Of a stretch of DNA of 64,000 nt, positions 18,371 through 27,573 are shown piece by piece. Every line of letters starts with the position of its first letter. Positions within the stretch are counted from its first letter, which is position 1. The notes below the pieces were generated by a model that saw only the letters and a program-made list of their open reading frames with translations, was not told the DNA's origin and ran no database searches. The translations under genes and the position numbers were made by a program. The stretch covers positions 62,001 through 126,000 of the forward strand of contig NZ_QCXY01000009.1 in the NCBI RefSeq assembly GCF_003347495.1, given 5' to 3'. The DNA comes from Pleomorphovibrio marinus. Its GTDB lineage: Bacteria > Bacteroidota > Bacteroidia > Cytophagales > Cyclobacteriaceae.

Positions 18371-21300
18371 ATGATTATCCGATCAACCTATTCCTTATTA
18401 CTGCTTGCCTTTTTCATCGCTACTGCTTGCACATCCAGCTCTTCCAACGAGGAAGAGGAAGCAAGTATGGATAAACAGTTTCAGCTTCTCTCTCCAGAAC
18501 AGACCGGAATCACCTTCGAAAACACCTTGACGGAGGGCCTCAATACCAATATCCTAATGTATGAATATTTCTATAACGGAGGGGGAGTGGCAGTAGGCGA
18601 CCTAAATGGAGATGGGCTAGAGGATATTTATTTTACAGGCAACATGGTTCCAAATAAACTCTACCTCAACAAGGGAGAAATGGTTTTTGAGGACATTACA
18701 GAAACTGCGGGAGTAGCCGGAAGACCCGGACCATGGGCCACTGGGGTGACCATGGCGGATGTCAATGGAGATGGGCTTTTGGATATTTACGTGTGCTATT
18801 CTGGCAGCTTGCCAGCAGAGAAAAGAACCAACCAGCTATTTATCAACCAAGGCCCCGACGAAAACGGTATCCCCCAGTTTGAGGAAGAAGCCGAAAAATA
18901 TGGCCTTGCGAGTTCTGCCACAAGCACCCAAGCTTACTTTTTTGACTACGACAACGACGGTGATTTGGACATGCTGCTCCTCAATCACAACCCCAAGTCA
19001 TTACCCGTACTCGATGAGGCCATCACTCAGGATATCATGCAGAAAAAAGACCCTGCTGGGCCACAGCTTTTCCAAAACAACAAGGGCAAGTTTACCGAGG
19101 TTACCGAACAATCAGGGATTTTAAGTGCAGCACTTTCCTATGGTCTGGGAGCAGGAATTGCAGATATCAACGGAGATGGTTTCTTGGACATCTATATCTG
19201 CAACGACTATACCGTTCCGGATTATCTCTATATCAATAACGGGGACGGGACTTTTACTGACAAAATCCAAGAAAGTATGGGCCACATCTCCCACTTTTCC
19301 ATGGGCAACGATATTGCTGACTTCAATAATGACGGGTTTCCTGATGTATTCACATTGGACATGCTTCCCGAAGAAAATGCACGTCAAAAGCTGTTGATGG
19401 CACCGGACAATTACGAAAAATTTGAATTTAACCTTAAAGTAGGCTTCCACCATCAATATATGCGCAACATGTTGCACCTAAATAATGGCAACGGGCAGTT
19501 CAGCGAGATTGGGCAATTGGCGGGAGTTTCCAATACCGACTGGAGCTGGGCTTCCCTGTTTGCGGATTTTGACAATGACGGGCAAAAAGACTTATTCATT
19601 ACCAATGGGTATTTTAGGGATTATACCAATCAGGATTTTTTGAAATACATGTCGGATTTTGTGAAAAAATACCAGGGGCTGAAGCGGGAAAATGTATTGG
19701 AACTGGTTTACCAAATGCCTTCTTCCAATGTGGTCAACTATATCTTCAAAAACGATGGAAAGTTGACTTTTTCCAACAGCACCAAAAGCTGGGGAATGGA
19801 CCAGAGTGCCAATAGCAACGGAGCCGCCTATGCGGATTTGGACAACGACGGTGACCTGGACCTTATCGTCAACAATGTGGGGCAACCTGCCTTTATTTAC
19901 AAAAACAACTCCGACAGCACCCGGCATTTCTTGAAAGTACAACTAAGCGGAGAAAACCAAAATCCTTTCGGTGTGGGTGCAAAGGTGACCATCTTCACCG
20001 AGGAAGGCCTCCAATACCTGGAGCAGATGCCAGCCCGGGGATACCAATCCAGTGTATCACCCATCCTTCATTTTGGGTTGGGCGACCAAAAAAAAATCGA
20101 TTCTTTGTGGGTGGAATGGCCTTCGGGAAAAGTTGAAAAAAAACAAAACTTGGAAGCAAACCAAGTTCTGCTTCTTGAGGAAGGAGCAGCCGAAGAGGGG
20201 AAAATTGTAAAAACCAAGCCGGATCCTTTGTTTCAACAAACACAGCCCCATATTCAGCACTCCCTGATGCCAAATTCCATCAATGATTTCAAGCGTCAGC
20301 CGTTGCTGGTTAATCCACTGTCCTTTTCAGGCCCTGTGTTGGCCAAAGCAGATGTGAATGGAAACGGGTTGGAAGATGTCTTCGTTGGCGGGGAAGCAGG
20401 AAGTGCCTCTACTTTATACCTCCAAGAAAACAATGGAGCGTTTAGGGAAGGTATTAGTGAACCCTTTGCCCTGGATCAAACTTCGGAAGACACCTTTGCC
20501 TATTTCTTCGATGCAGATGGTGATGGAGACCTGGATTTGTATGTGGGAAGTGGGGGATATGGCAACTTTCTCCCAGAGGATCCCGCCTTGCAGGACAGGC
20601 TTTACCTCAACGATGGCAAGGGGGGATTCGAAAAATGCGAAGCCTGCCTCCCCAATATGCCAACGAGTACCAGCGTTGTATGTGGGGAAGACCTCAATGG
20701 GGATGGGAAAATTGACCTTTTTGTTGGCAGCAGGGTAGTTCCAGGTAGGTATCCCGAAACCCCAAAAAGCCATATATTAATCAACCAAGGGGATGGAAAA
20801 TTTCTCAACCAAACCTCTAAATGGGGGGACCCCATGAAGGATTTGGGGTTAGTGACAGATGCTGCATTCGCTGATCTTGACCAAGACGGCAAAAAAGAAT
20901 TAATCATTGTGGGAGAATGGATGCCAATAAAGGTGATGAAACTGGAGGAAGGTAGGTTTTTGGATAGCAGCGAAAAGTTTTTTGACAAATCCTATTCAGG
21001 ATGGTGGAACACACTTTTGGTGAAGGACTTGGATGGGGATGGAATACCGGAATTGTTGATTGGCAACCAAGGGCTGAACTCCCAAGTGAAAGCCAGTGAG
21101 AAGGAGCCTGCCGAAATGTACTACAAGGACTTTGATGATAATGGTGCCATTGACCCAATCCTGTGTTTTTATATTCAAGGCACCAGTTACCCCTATCTCA
21201 CCAGGGATGAACTTTTAGACCAGATCTCCATGATGCGGACCAGGTTTGGGGATTATGCCAGCTACGCTAATGCGAAAATAACAGATATTTTCTCAGAACA

Positions 21301-21700
21301 GGAACTGGAAGGGGCTGGATACAAAAAAGCAGAACACCTTTCCACTGCCCTATTTTCCAGGGTTGAAAATGGAAAATTTGAGCCCATTGCTCTTCCCATT
21401 GAGGCACAAAAGGCTCCCGTTTTTGTACTATATGCTGAGGACATGGACGGGGATGGGGTGACAGATATTTTACTTGCCGGCAATATTGAGAGGGCAAGAT
21501 TACGTTTTGGAAAATATGATGCCAACTACGGCGTTTTCCTTAAAGGGTCTGGGGATGGCAAGTTCACCTATATCCCACAACTGGCATCGGGGTTCCGTTT
21601 AAAAGGCGATGTAAGAAGCATGCTTTCCATCAATGATCAATGGCTATTTGGAATCAATCAGCAAGGAATTACAGCGTACACCAAAAAAAAAATAAACTGA
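18371..21700 (+). CDS. FG-GAP/VCBS-repeat lipoprotein with ASPIC/UnbV domain
   Basis: The 1,109-residue protein begins with a signal peptide and lipobox IATAC, so it is probably a surface or periplasmic lipoprotein. It contains about 14 calcium-loop motifs of the D-x-D/N-x-D-G-x-x-D/E type (for example GDLNGDGLEDIYF, ADVNGDGLLDIYV, FDYDNDGDLDMLL, ADLDNDGDLDLIV, EDLNGDGKIDLFV, EDMDGDGVTDILL). These are expected to form integrin-like beta propellers, one on each side of an ASPIC/UnbV domain at about 518-603 (GVGAKVTIFTEEG; DSLWVEWPSGKVEKK). The family is common in Bacteroidota next to SusCD genes. A binding or scaffold role is inferred, as no catalytic motif is seen. The haloperoxidase gene follows after nine bases. 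Confidence 0.9.
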   Translation: MIIRSTYSLLLLAFFIATACTSSSSNEEEEASMDKQFQLLSPEQTGITFENTLTEGLNTNILMYEYFYNGGGVAVGDLNGDGLEDIYFTGNMVPNKLYLNKGEMVFEDITETAGVAGRPGPWATGVTMADVNGDGLLDIYVCYSGSLPAEKRTNQLFINQGPDENGIPQFEEEAEKYGLASSATSTQAYFFDYDNDGDLDMLLLNHNPKSLPVLDEAITQDIMQKKDPAGPQLFQNNKGKFTEVTEQSGILSAALSYGLGAGIADINGDGFLDIYICNDYTVPDYLYINNGDGTFTDKIQESMGHISHFSMGNDIADFNNDGFPDVFTLDMLPEENARQKLLMAPDNYEKFEFNLKVGFHHQYMRNMLHLNNGNGQFSEIGQLAGVSNTDWSWASLFADFDNDGQKDLFITNGYFRDYTNQDFLKYMSDFVKKYQGLKRENVLELVYQMPSSNVVNYIFKNDGKLTFSNSTKSWGMDQSANSNGAAYADLDNDGDLDLIVNNVGQPAFIYKNNSDSTRHFLKVQLSGENQNPFGVGAKVTIFTEEGLQYLEQMPARGYQSSVSPILHFGLGDQKKIDSLWVEWPSGKVEKKQNLEANQVLLLEEGAAEEGKIVKTKPDPLFQQTQPHIQHSLMPNSINDFKRQPLLVNPLSFSGPVLAKADVNGNGLEDVFVGGEAGSASTLYLQENNGAFREGISEPFALDQTSEDTFAYFFDADGDGDLDLYVGSGGYGNFLPEDPALQDRLYLNDGKGGFEKCEACLPNMPTSTSVVCGEDLNGDGKIDLFVGSRVVPGRYPETPKSHILINQGDGKFLNQTSKWGDPMKDLGLVTDAAFADLDQDGKKELIIVGEWMPIKVMKLEEGRFLDSSEKFFDKSYSGWWNTLLVKDLDGDGIPELLIGNQGLNSQVKASEKEPAEMYYKDFDDNGAIDPILCFYIQGTSYPYLTRDELLDQISMMRTRFGDYASYANAKITDIFSEQELEGAGYKKAEHLSTALFSRVENGKFEPIALPIEAQKAPVFVLYAEDMDGDGVTDILLAGNIERARLRFGKYDANYGVFLKGSGDGKFTYIPQLASGFRLKGDVRSMLSINDQWLFGINQQGITAYTKKKIN

Positions 21701-21709
21701 ATTTACCAG

Positions 21710-23086
21710 ATGCTGACCCAGGTTTTGAAAATAAAGAGAATCGGTTGGATGATCTTATCATCCCTTTTACTCCTATTTGCCTGCACCAAAGAAAGTAATG
21801 ATTCACAGCAGGTCCAATTAAGTCCAGGATTGATCAGTATGGTAACGGAGGCCATGACGGACATTATGGTTCATGATATTACCAATCCACCATTAGCCGC
21901 CAGGTTTTATGCGTATTCCCTAATTTCCGGAAACGAGGTTTTGGCACTGAGCGATGAGGAGGTTCAGTCCTTTCAGGGTTTATTGAACGAATTCCCTGAA
22001 ATTGTTCCTGCTAAGGGATTAAACGGGCACCATCCAGCGCTAAGCAGTTTGTTGGCAGTCATAGAAACGGCCATGGTTTTACAACCTTCGGGCAATTTAC
22101 TGGAAGAAACCCGGCAGGCACTGTTGGACTCCTGTTTAAACCTGGGCATTTCTAAACAGAGGATAAAGAATTCAGAACAGGTTGCCAATGCTATCAGCGA
22201 GCAAGTGCTAGCTTACGCCAAGTCCGACAAATACAACAGAATCAGCAATTATCCCAGGTACCAGCCCAAGGGCGAAGAGGGCTTTTGGTATCCCACACCA
22301 CCTGGGTACTTTGCACCGGTAGAACCTTATTTCAACACCCTACGCCCGCTGACACTGGATAGCCCCTCGCAATTTAAACCCCTACCCCCTGCCGCATACC
22401 ACCCAGAAGAAGGTGAGCCCTTCTTCGAAATGCTCACCGAGGTTTATAAGGTAGAGCTTTCTGAGGAAAACAGGGCAATTGCTGCATTTTGGGATTGCAA
22501 TCCATTCGCTTTGGAAGAAAGCGGGCATTTGATGGTTGGGTTAAAGCAAATTTCGCCCGGGGGGCATTGGATAGGCATCACGGGGATTGCCTGCGAAAAA
22601 GCCGACTTAACCTTTTCGAAAGCCATGGAGATACATGCTGTGGTGGCCATTGGCTTAATGGACGGATTTATGGCCTGTTGGGATGAAAAGTACCGAAGCG
22701 ACAGAATACGACCGGAAAGTGCCATTAGAAAACACATGGATCCCTCTTACCGACCCCTACTGCAAACTCCCCCATTTCCTGAATATCTGAGCGGTCATTC
22801 TACAATATCCACCACTTCAGCCGTTATTCTTACCAATTTCTTTGGTGAAGGATTTGCATTTACCGATACTGTGGAAGAAAAATATGGATTAGGCACCAGG
22901 GATTTCCCTTCCTTTTTGGAAGCCGCAGAGGAAGCAAGCATTTCCAGGTTATATGGGGGGATACATTTCATGGATGCCATCCGGAATGGACAAGACCAGG
23001 GCAGGGAAGTAGGCCAATGGGTGCTAAAATCTCTATATGCTAATCCCCTAAGTCCCTCCGGGAACCAAGCCTTGGCAAAAGATTGA
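21710..23086 (+). CDS. Vanadium-dependent haloperoxidase/PAP2-family lipoprotein (first copy)
   Basis: The 458-residue protein has a signal peptide and lipobox LLFAC. It carries the full vanadate/phosphate-binding set of the vanadium haloperoxidase-type PAP2 superfamily: Lys327 and Arg334 in KYRSDRIRP, Ser361-Gly362-His363 in PEYLSGHS, and Arg413 and His419 in SRLYGGIHFMDA. These residues coordinate vanadate in haloperoxidases and bind phosphate in related acid phosphatases, so the reaction could be halide oxidation or phosphoester hydrolysis. It is cotranscribed with the FG-GAP gene and followed by a paralogue. Export to the periplasm or surface is expected from the lipobox. Confidence 0.9.
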   Translation: MLTQVLKIKRIGWMILSSLLLLFACTKESNDSQQVQLSPGLISMVTEAMTDIMVHDITNPPLAARFYAYSLISGNEVLALSDEEVQSFQGLLNEFPEIVPAKGLNGHHPALSSLLAVIETAMVLQPSGNLLEETRQALLDSCLNLGISKQRIKNSEQVANAISEQVLAYAKSDKYNRISNYPRYQPKGEEGFWYPTPPGYFAPVEPYFNTLRPLTLDSPSQFKPLPPAAYHPEEGEPFFEMLTEVYKVELSEENRAIAAFWDCNPFALEESGHLMVGLKQISPGGHWIGITGIACEKADLTFSKAMEIHAVVAIGLMDGFMACWDEKYRSDRIRPESAIRKHMDPSYRPLLQTPPFPEYLSGHSTISTTSAVILTNFFGEGFAFTDTVEEKYGLGTRDFPSFLEAAEEASISRLYGGIHFMDAIRNGQDQGREVGQWVLKSLYANPLSPSGNQALAKD

Positions 23087-23151
23087 ATTTCAAGCAATTG
23101 ATGGAGAACCATTCCATGATGAAAATCATTTATATTTTAAAATCGAATTAT

Positions 23152-23159
23152 TAGTTTTG
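23152..23159 (+). promoter_or_regulatory. Possible internal -7 element before the second haloperoxidase
   Basis: TAGTTTTG fits TAnnTTTG and lies 23 bases before the second haloperoxidase start, within the 96-base gap between the paralogues. The -33 region is poor, so read-through from the upstream gene may be the main route. Confidence 0.3.
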
Positions 23160-23182
23160 CTATTGAATAAAAAAGTGCAGAC

Positions 23183-24532
23183 ATGAACAAGGGTTATTAT
23201 TGGTGTTGGGTAGTATTCATACTGTTTGTTGCCTGTGAAGAAAACGAAGACTATAAAACCTATTTGGAGTCTGGAGATCCCTTAATACAGGCAAATCTCC
23301 AGCTCACGGATGTGATGGTACATGATATTTTTTCCCCTCCTGTAGCCAGTCGTATTTATGCTTACCCTGCAATAGCCGCATTCGAGGTTGCTGCCATAGC
23401 AGACCCGGAACTATTTGCACCGCTGATGGGGCAACTAAACCAATCCAAACAACTTGAAGTGGACATAAGTGAGGAGGTATACCTTCCCTTAGCTGCCATT
23501 GCTGCCTATTACAAGGTCGGAGCCCAATTGGTGTTTTCGGAGAAAGAACTGCTCAAGCATAGGGACTTACTTTATGAAAGGGCCAGAAAGGAAGGCTTAT
23601 CCAAAAGAAAACTACAAGCCTCCATCCGACTTGGAGAAGAAGTGGGGGCAAATATTCTTGAATACGCGGCAAAGGACAATTACCACCAGAGCCGCTCCTT
23701 TGAAAAATATACCATCAAAAACGATCCCGGCACCTGGAAGCCCACACCTCCTGCCTATATGGAGGGTATTGAACCACACTGGAACAAAATAAGGCCTTTT
23801 GTTCTGGATTCTGCCAACCAGTATATTCCAAAAGCATCTACTCCCTTCGACATCATTCCTGAAAGTGATTTCTTCCAAGAAGCCAAGGAAGTGATGGATG
23901 CCGGTAAAACCCTATCGGAGGAAGAAAGGGAAATCGCCTATTTCTGGGATTGCAACCCTTACAAGATGAATGTAAAGGGACATGTGATGTACGCGGAGAA
24001 GAAGATCACTCCCGGTGGGCACTGGATGGGGATTGCAGGGATAGCCTCTAAGGCAAAGGACTTGAGTTGGGAATCAACTGCCGAGGCCTTGGCATATACA
24101 TCTGTCTTTTTGTTTGATGGTTTTATTGCCTGCTGGGATGAGAAGTACCGAAGTATCCTGATACGGCCTGAAACCTATATCAACCTGTATATGGATGAGG
24201 ATTGGCTTCCCCTACTCCAAACTCCGCCTTTCCCTGAATACACAAGTGGCCACAGCGTGATTTCCACGGCGGCTGCCAAGGCACTTACCAACCTTCTGGG
24301 GGAACCTTTTCATATTGTGGATTCCACTGAGGTAAAATATGGTTTGGGCATCCGGGAATTCGACTCCTTTAACCAGGCTGCGGCAGAAGCCGCTATCAGC
24401 AGGTTTTATGGGGGCATACACTATATTCCTGCCATTGATAACGGCGTAGAACAAGGTGAAATGGTAGCCAATCACATCTTGAACAAAATCCACACCAGAA
24501 GAGAAACACTTGCTTCTTTCGACAAGGAATAA
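23183..24532 (+). CDS. Vanadium-dependent haloperoxidase/PAP2-family lipoprotein (second copy)
   Basis: The 449-residue protein is a diverged paralogue of its upstream neighbour. It has lipobox LFVAC and conserved Lys321 and Arg328 (KYRSILIRP), Ser355-Gly-His357 (PEYTSGHS), Arg407 and His413 (SRFYGGIHYIPA). The two proteins share long stretches such as AFWDCNPF / YFWDCNPY, TPGGHWMGI, LLQTPPFPEY and KYGLG, so they arose by gene duplication. The conserved active-site sets suggest both are functional. Its stop lies nine bases from the end of convergent nadD. Confidence 0.9.
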   Translation: MNKGYYWCWVVFILFVACEENEDYKTYLESGDPLIQANLQLTDVMVHDIFSPPVASRIYAYPAIAAFEVAAIADPELFAPLMGQLNQSKQLEVDISEEVYLPLAAIAAYYKVGAQLVFSEKELLKHRDLLYERARKEGLSKRKLQASIRLGEEVGANILEYAAKDNYHQSRSFEKYTIKNDPGTWKPTPPAYMEGIEPHWNKIRPFVLDSANQYIPKASTPFDIIPESDFFQEAKEVMDAGKTLSEEEREIAYFWDCNPYKMNVKGHVMYAEKKITPGGHWMGIAGIASKAKDLSWESTAEALAYTSVFLFDGFIACWDEKYRSILIRPETYINLYMDEDWLPLLQTPPFPEYTSGHSVISTAAAKALTNLLGEPFHIVDSTEVKYGLGIREFDSFNQAAAEAAISRFYGGIHYIPAIDNGVEQGEMVANHILNKIHTRRETLASFDKE

Positions 24533-24541
24533 GGCCAGTTC

Positions 24542-25108
24542 CTACAGGTATAGCTTTTTGTCCCGAATATAGTCCAAGACATCCGGGTGCAATAGGTATT
24601 TGGCAGAAGCTCCACTTTTTATGGTTTTCCTGATAAAAGTGGCAGAGATATCTATTAATGGAGCATCGATGTAGGTGACGTTAGGGTCTTCAACTTGCCT
24701 GTTTTTTCCTGGCCTAGGATAAACGTATAGCCCATATTGCCGAAGAATTTCTTGGCTATTTTTCCACTTGTGAAAATGATTGAGGTTATCTCCTCCTATA
24801 ATAAGTCTAAACTCGTGCTGGGGATTTTTGTCGGTAAGATAGGCTAGGGTATCTATGGTATAGCTGGGTCTAGGCATATGAAACTCCACATCCACTGCCC
24901 TGAATTTAAAATGATCGGCTATTGCCAGTTCCACCATTCTCAGGCGGTCAAATTCATGCAGCAGGGACTTGCTGCTTTTCATGGGGTTTTGGGGGCTTAC
25001 CACAAACCAGACTTCCTCCAAGTCAGTCTGGTCTTGCAAGATATCAGCAATGATAAGGTGCCCGATGTGTATAGGGTTAAAGGAGCCGAAAAACAAACCG
25101 ATCTTCAC
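24542..25108 (-). CDS. nadD: Nicotinate-nucleotide adenylyltransferase
   Basis: NadD (188 residues) adenylates nicotinate mononucleotide in NAD synthesis. The nucleotidyltransferase motif [10 protein letters not shown] is at 8-17 and the C-terminal ISATFIRK motif (ISxTxxR) at about 156-163. Length is normal. Its start overlaps the gmk stop by four bases, so the two are translationally coupled. Confidence 0.95.
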   Translation of the reverse strand: MKIGLFFGSFNPIHIGHLIIADILQDQTDLEEVWFVVSPQNPMKSSKSLLHEFDRLRMVELAIADHFKFRAVDVEFHMPRPSYTIDTLAYLTDKNPQHEFRLIIGGDNLNHFHKWKNSQEILRQYGLYVYPRPGKNRQVEDPNVTYIDAPLIDISATFIRKTIKSGASAKYLLHPDVLDYIRDKKLYL

Positions 25109-25686
25109 GGCTGGGGCTTATTTATAAATTCCTCCACCAGCCTTTCAGCATCTGAAATGGACTTTTCCAAATCTTTATTCACCAGGATTACGTCGAATTT
25201 ATCTTGAAAACCCATTTCGAACTTTGCTTTATAGATTCTTCTGCTTAGGCTGTCTTCGGTTTCAGTACCCCTGTCCCTCAATCGGCTGGCTAAGTCATCT
25301 AAAGAGGGTACTTTCACAAAAATAGCCAACCCTTTATCCCCAAAATAGTTCTTGAGGTTCAATCCTCCCTTTACGTCCACATCGAATATTACATGTTTGC
25401 CATTATCCCATATCCTTTGGATCTCTTCCTTAAGGGTGCCGTAAAAATTCCCTTCATATACTTCTTGCCATTCGATAAAGGCATTCTCATCAATCTTTTT
25501 TTTGAAAGCTTCCGGGGAAAGAAAATAATAGTCTTTGCCTTCTTCTTCGGATCTTCCCCTCCTGTCTCTGGTGCAGGCTGAAATAGAAAATCCCAAATTT
25601 GGATATTTACCAAGAAGATGTTTTACGATAGTAGTCTTCCCCGAACCTGAAGGTGCGGAAAAAATAATGGCTTTTCCGGATGACAT
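25105..25686 (-). CDS. gmk: Guanylate kinase
   Basis: Gmk (193 residues) converts GMP to GDP. The P loop [10 protein letters not shown] is at about 9-18, followed by the GMP-binding region ([22 protein letters not shown]) and the lid and C-terminal segments ([27 protein letters not shown]). Length is typical. It forms an operon with nadD downstream and follows the anti-sigma gene by 13 bases, so the sigma/anti-sigma pair may be on the same transcript. Confidence 0.96.
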   Translation of the reverse strand: MSSGKAIIFSAPSGSGKTTIVKHLLGKYPNLGFSISACTRDRRGRSEEEGKDYYFLSPEAFKKKIDENAFIEWQEVYEGNFYGTLKEEIQRIWDNGKHVIFDVDVKGGLNLKNYFGDKGLAIFVKVPSLDDLASRLRDRGTETEDSLSRRIYKAKFEMGFQDKFDVILVNKDLEKSISDAERLVEEFINKPQP

Positions 25687-25699
25687 GCAGCGGGTGAAA

Positions 25700-25972
25700 T
25701 TATTTTATGGCTTGGATCTTTTGACGAATAGTATCAGCGAGCTCTACAGGAACCATATGCTTGGTACATTTGGTCTTCAGTACCTCCCTGATCACTTTTT
25801 CCAAATGGAAGTGCTCGAAACAGGGCTGGCACTTTTCAAGCTTTTCGTCTAAAATGTCCTTTGACTCCAAGTCTGCCTCACCATCCAGGATGCTTTCCAG
25901 CAATTTAAAGCATTTCCCCACATCTTTGCAATTCAGTTTCCTTTCACTGGATGAGTTAAAATTCTTGTCCAT
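25700..25972 (-). CDS. Small Cys-rich putative anti-sigma factor
   Basis: The 90-residue soluble protein has cysteines at C15, C21, C48, C51 and C69, with CQPCFEHFH forming a CxxC plus nearby histidines. This layout resembles zinc-binding anti-sigma (ZAS, RsrA-type) proteins that release their sigma factor on oxidation. There is no membrane segment. It sits 26 bases after the sigma factor gene, the usual arrangement for such pairs. The redox-sensing role is inferred from the family and was not demonstrated. Confidence 0.75.
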   Translation of the reverse strand: MDKNFNSSSERKLNCKDVGKCFKLLESILDGEADLESKDILDEKLEKCQPCFEHFHLEKVIREVLKTKCTKHMVPVELADTIRQKIQAIK

Positions 25973-25998
25973 GTTTAATTCAATTCTTCTTAAAACTT

Positions 25999-26592
25999 TT
26001 ATTGTTCTTCCTCAGTATCGTAGCCCATGTTTTGGGCGTATCCCTTAAGTTTTTCTTTTAACAGGTTTCTTGCCCTGTGCAGCCTAGACCTGACCGTTCC
26101 AATGGGGATGTCCAAAATCTTAGCCATTTCCTCATAAGTAAAGCCTTCCAAGTCGCAAAGTATGATTACCGTCCTGAAATCCACAGCCAGACTATTTAGT
26201 GCATTGCTGATCTCGTCACCAAGCATGTCCTTGACAGTATCCACCCGCAAATCGGATGTCATATTGTAATCAACATTATCGGAGTTGTAATAAGTTTCAA
26301 CTTCCTGATAATCTACCTTGGAAGGTTGCTTACTTTTCTTCCTGTACTCATTGATAAAACTGTTCTTGAGTATTCTGAACAACCATGCCTTGGCATTGGT
26401 GCCCCTTTCGAAGGAATTGATGAACCTGTAGGCCTTCAAATAGGTATCCTGAACGAGGTCTTTGGCATCGTCCTCATCAAAAGTAAGCCTATAGGCAAAA
26501 TTGTACATGGAGTCTATATGGGGCATAAACTCCTGATCAAAGATGGTGTTTTTATCCTTATCTGAATATTTTTTTCTCTGAATCTCTGACAT
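25999..26592 (-). CDS. ECF-type sigma-70 family RNA polymerase sigma factor
   Basis: The 197-residue protein has sigma region 2 (MYNFAYRLTFDEDDAKDLVQDTYLKAYRF, with AWLFRILKNSFINEYRK) and region 4 (RTVIILCDLEGFTYEEMAKILDIPIGTVRSRLHRARNLL), as in ECF sigma factors. I choose the ATG at 26592 (MSEIQRKKYSD); a start nine codons upstream adds only a hydrophobic stretch. The downstream small Cys-rich protein is its likely inhibitor. It diverges from the acyltransferase gene. Confidence 0.92.
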   Translation of the reverse strand: MSEIQRKKYSDKDKNTIFDQEFMPHIDSMYNFAYRLTFDEDDAKDLVQDTYLKAYRFINSFERGTNAKAWLFRILKNSFINEYRKKSKQPSKVDYQEVETYYNSDNVDYNMTSDLRVDTVKDMLGDEISNALNSLAVDFRTVIILCDLEGFTYEEMAKILDIPIGTVRSRLHRARNLLKEKLKGYAQNMGYDTEEEQ

Positions 26593-26671
26593 AAGATTTA
26601 AAATTACTAATTGAAGCAATTTTTAACTAATTTTCTGGAAGAAAGTGCCGGGATTTTATTTACTTTGGCCC

Positions 26672-26704
26672 TCACACCGCTCCTTAAGGAGAGGGTGGCT
26701 GTGA
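26672..26704. repeat. Imperfect inverted repeat upstream of the acyltransferase
   Basis: The perfect 12-base palindrome CTCCTTAAGGAG (26680-26691) is flanked by partly complementary CACACC and GGGTG segments. It lies between the divergent sigma and acyltransferase genes, about 27-37 bases before the acyltransferase start. It could be an operator or a leader hairpin; function is unknown. Confidence 0.4.
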
Positions 26705-26717
26705 AAATTAGGCACGT

Positions 26718-27566
26718 ATGTTCTTTTTCAAACTTATTTCGTATTTTCCGATTTCCATATTATACCTTCTCACTGACTTTTTGTTTCTAATTGCCTATTA
26801 CGTATTGGGATATCGCAAAAAGGTGGTAACCGAAAATATTGCCTTTGCCTTTCCGGAGAAATCCGAGAAGGAAAGGACAAAAATACAAAAGAAATTTTAC
26901 AGGAACCTCACAGATTCTTTCGCCGAAACCCTAAAACTTCTAACCCTCCCTAAGGAAGAGATAAATAAACGGTATGCTTGTGAAAACCTACACCTCATCA
27001 CTGGGCCGATATCAGAGGGAAAGATAATTGTTGGTTATCAAGCCCATTTCTTTAACTGGGAAGGACATGTACTCACCATGAGCACCTATTTGGAGGGGCT
27101 TTGCGAGGTAGTTTACCTAAAGCTAAACACTCCTTTTTTCGACCGTTTCATGCGGGCACTAAGGGGCAGGTTTGGCGCTACCCTTACTGAGAGGAACCAG
27201 TTTGTCAAACAATTTATCGCCCAAAAAAACCGCCCCAGGTTAATTGCACTTGCTGCCGATCAAAGGCCCCAGTTTTCTGAGATAAGGTATTGGAGTAAAT
27301 TCATGCATAGGGATGCTGCCTTCTTTGAGGGTGGGGAAAAATTGGCAAAACGCTTTAACTGTCAGGTAATTTATGGAGAGGTAGGCAAAATCAAAAGAGG
27401 CCATTACAGGTTTACATACCATGTCTTAGCCAATCCGCCCTATGACGGGGAACCCACCAATAGCATCACCGAAAAATACATCAAAGCGATCGAGAAAAAC
27501 ATTCAGGATTTTCCGGATCTCTACCTCTGGTCCCATAATCGCTGGAAAGAAAAAAAGCCGGTTTAA
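26718..27566 (+). CDS. LpxL/HtrB-like lysophospholipid (lipid A) acyltransferase
   Basis: The 282-residue protein has an N-terminal hydrophobic anchor (about 1-30) and the acyltransferase HX4E motif in AHFFNWEGH (near residue 113), followed by RLIALAADQRP and a substrate loop. It resembles the lauroyl/myristoyl acyltransferases that add secondary acyl chains to lipid A at the inner membrane. The last codons overlap a terminator hairpin. Exact acyl donor and acceptor cannot be inferred. Confidence 0.88.
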   Translation: MFFFKLISYFPISILYLLTDFLFLIAYYVLGYRKKVVTENIAFAFPEKSEKERTKIQKKFYRNLTDSFAETLKLLTLPKEEINKRYACENLHLITGPISEGKIIVGYQAHFFNWEGHVLTMSTYLEGLCEVVYLKLNTPFFDRFMRALRGRFGATLTERNQFVKQFIAQKNRPRLIALAADQRPQFSEIRYWSKFMHRDAAFFEGGEKLAKRFNCQVIYGEVGKIKRGHYRFTYHVLANPPYDGEPTNSITEKYIKAIEKNIQDFPDLYLWSHNRWKEKKPV

Positions 27567-27573
27567 CCGGCTT
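27555..27573 (+). terminator. Hairpin overlapping the acyltransferase stop codon
   Basis: AAGCCGGTT / AACCGGCTT is a perfect nine-base inverted repeat with a single-base loop centre, and it contains the TAA stop. The tail CTTATTAC is only weakly T-rich, so this may be a terminator or a stability hairpin. Confidence 0.5.
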
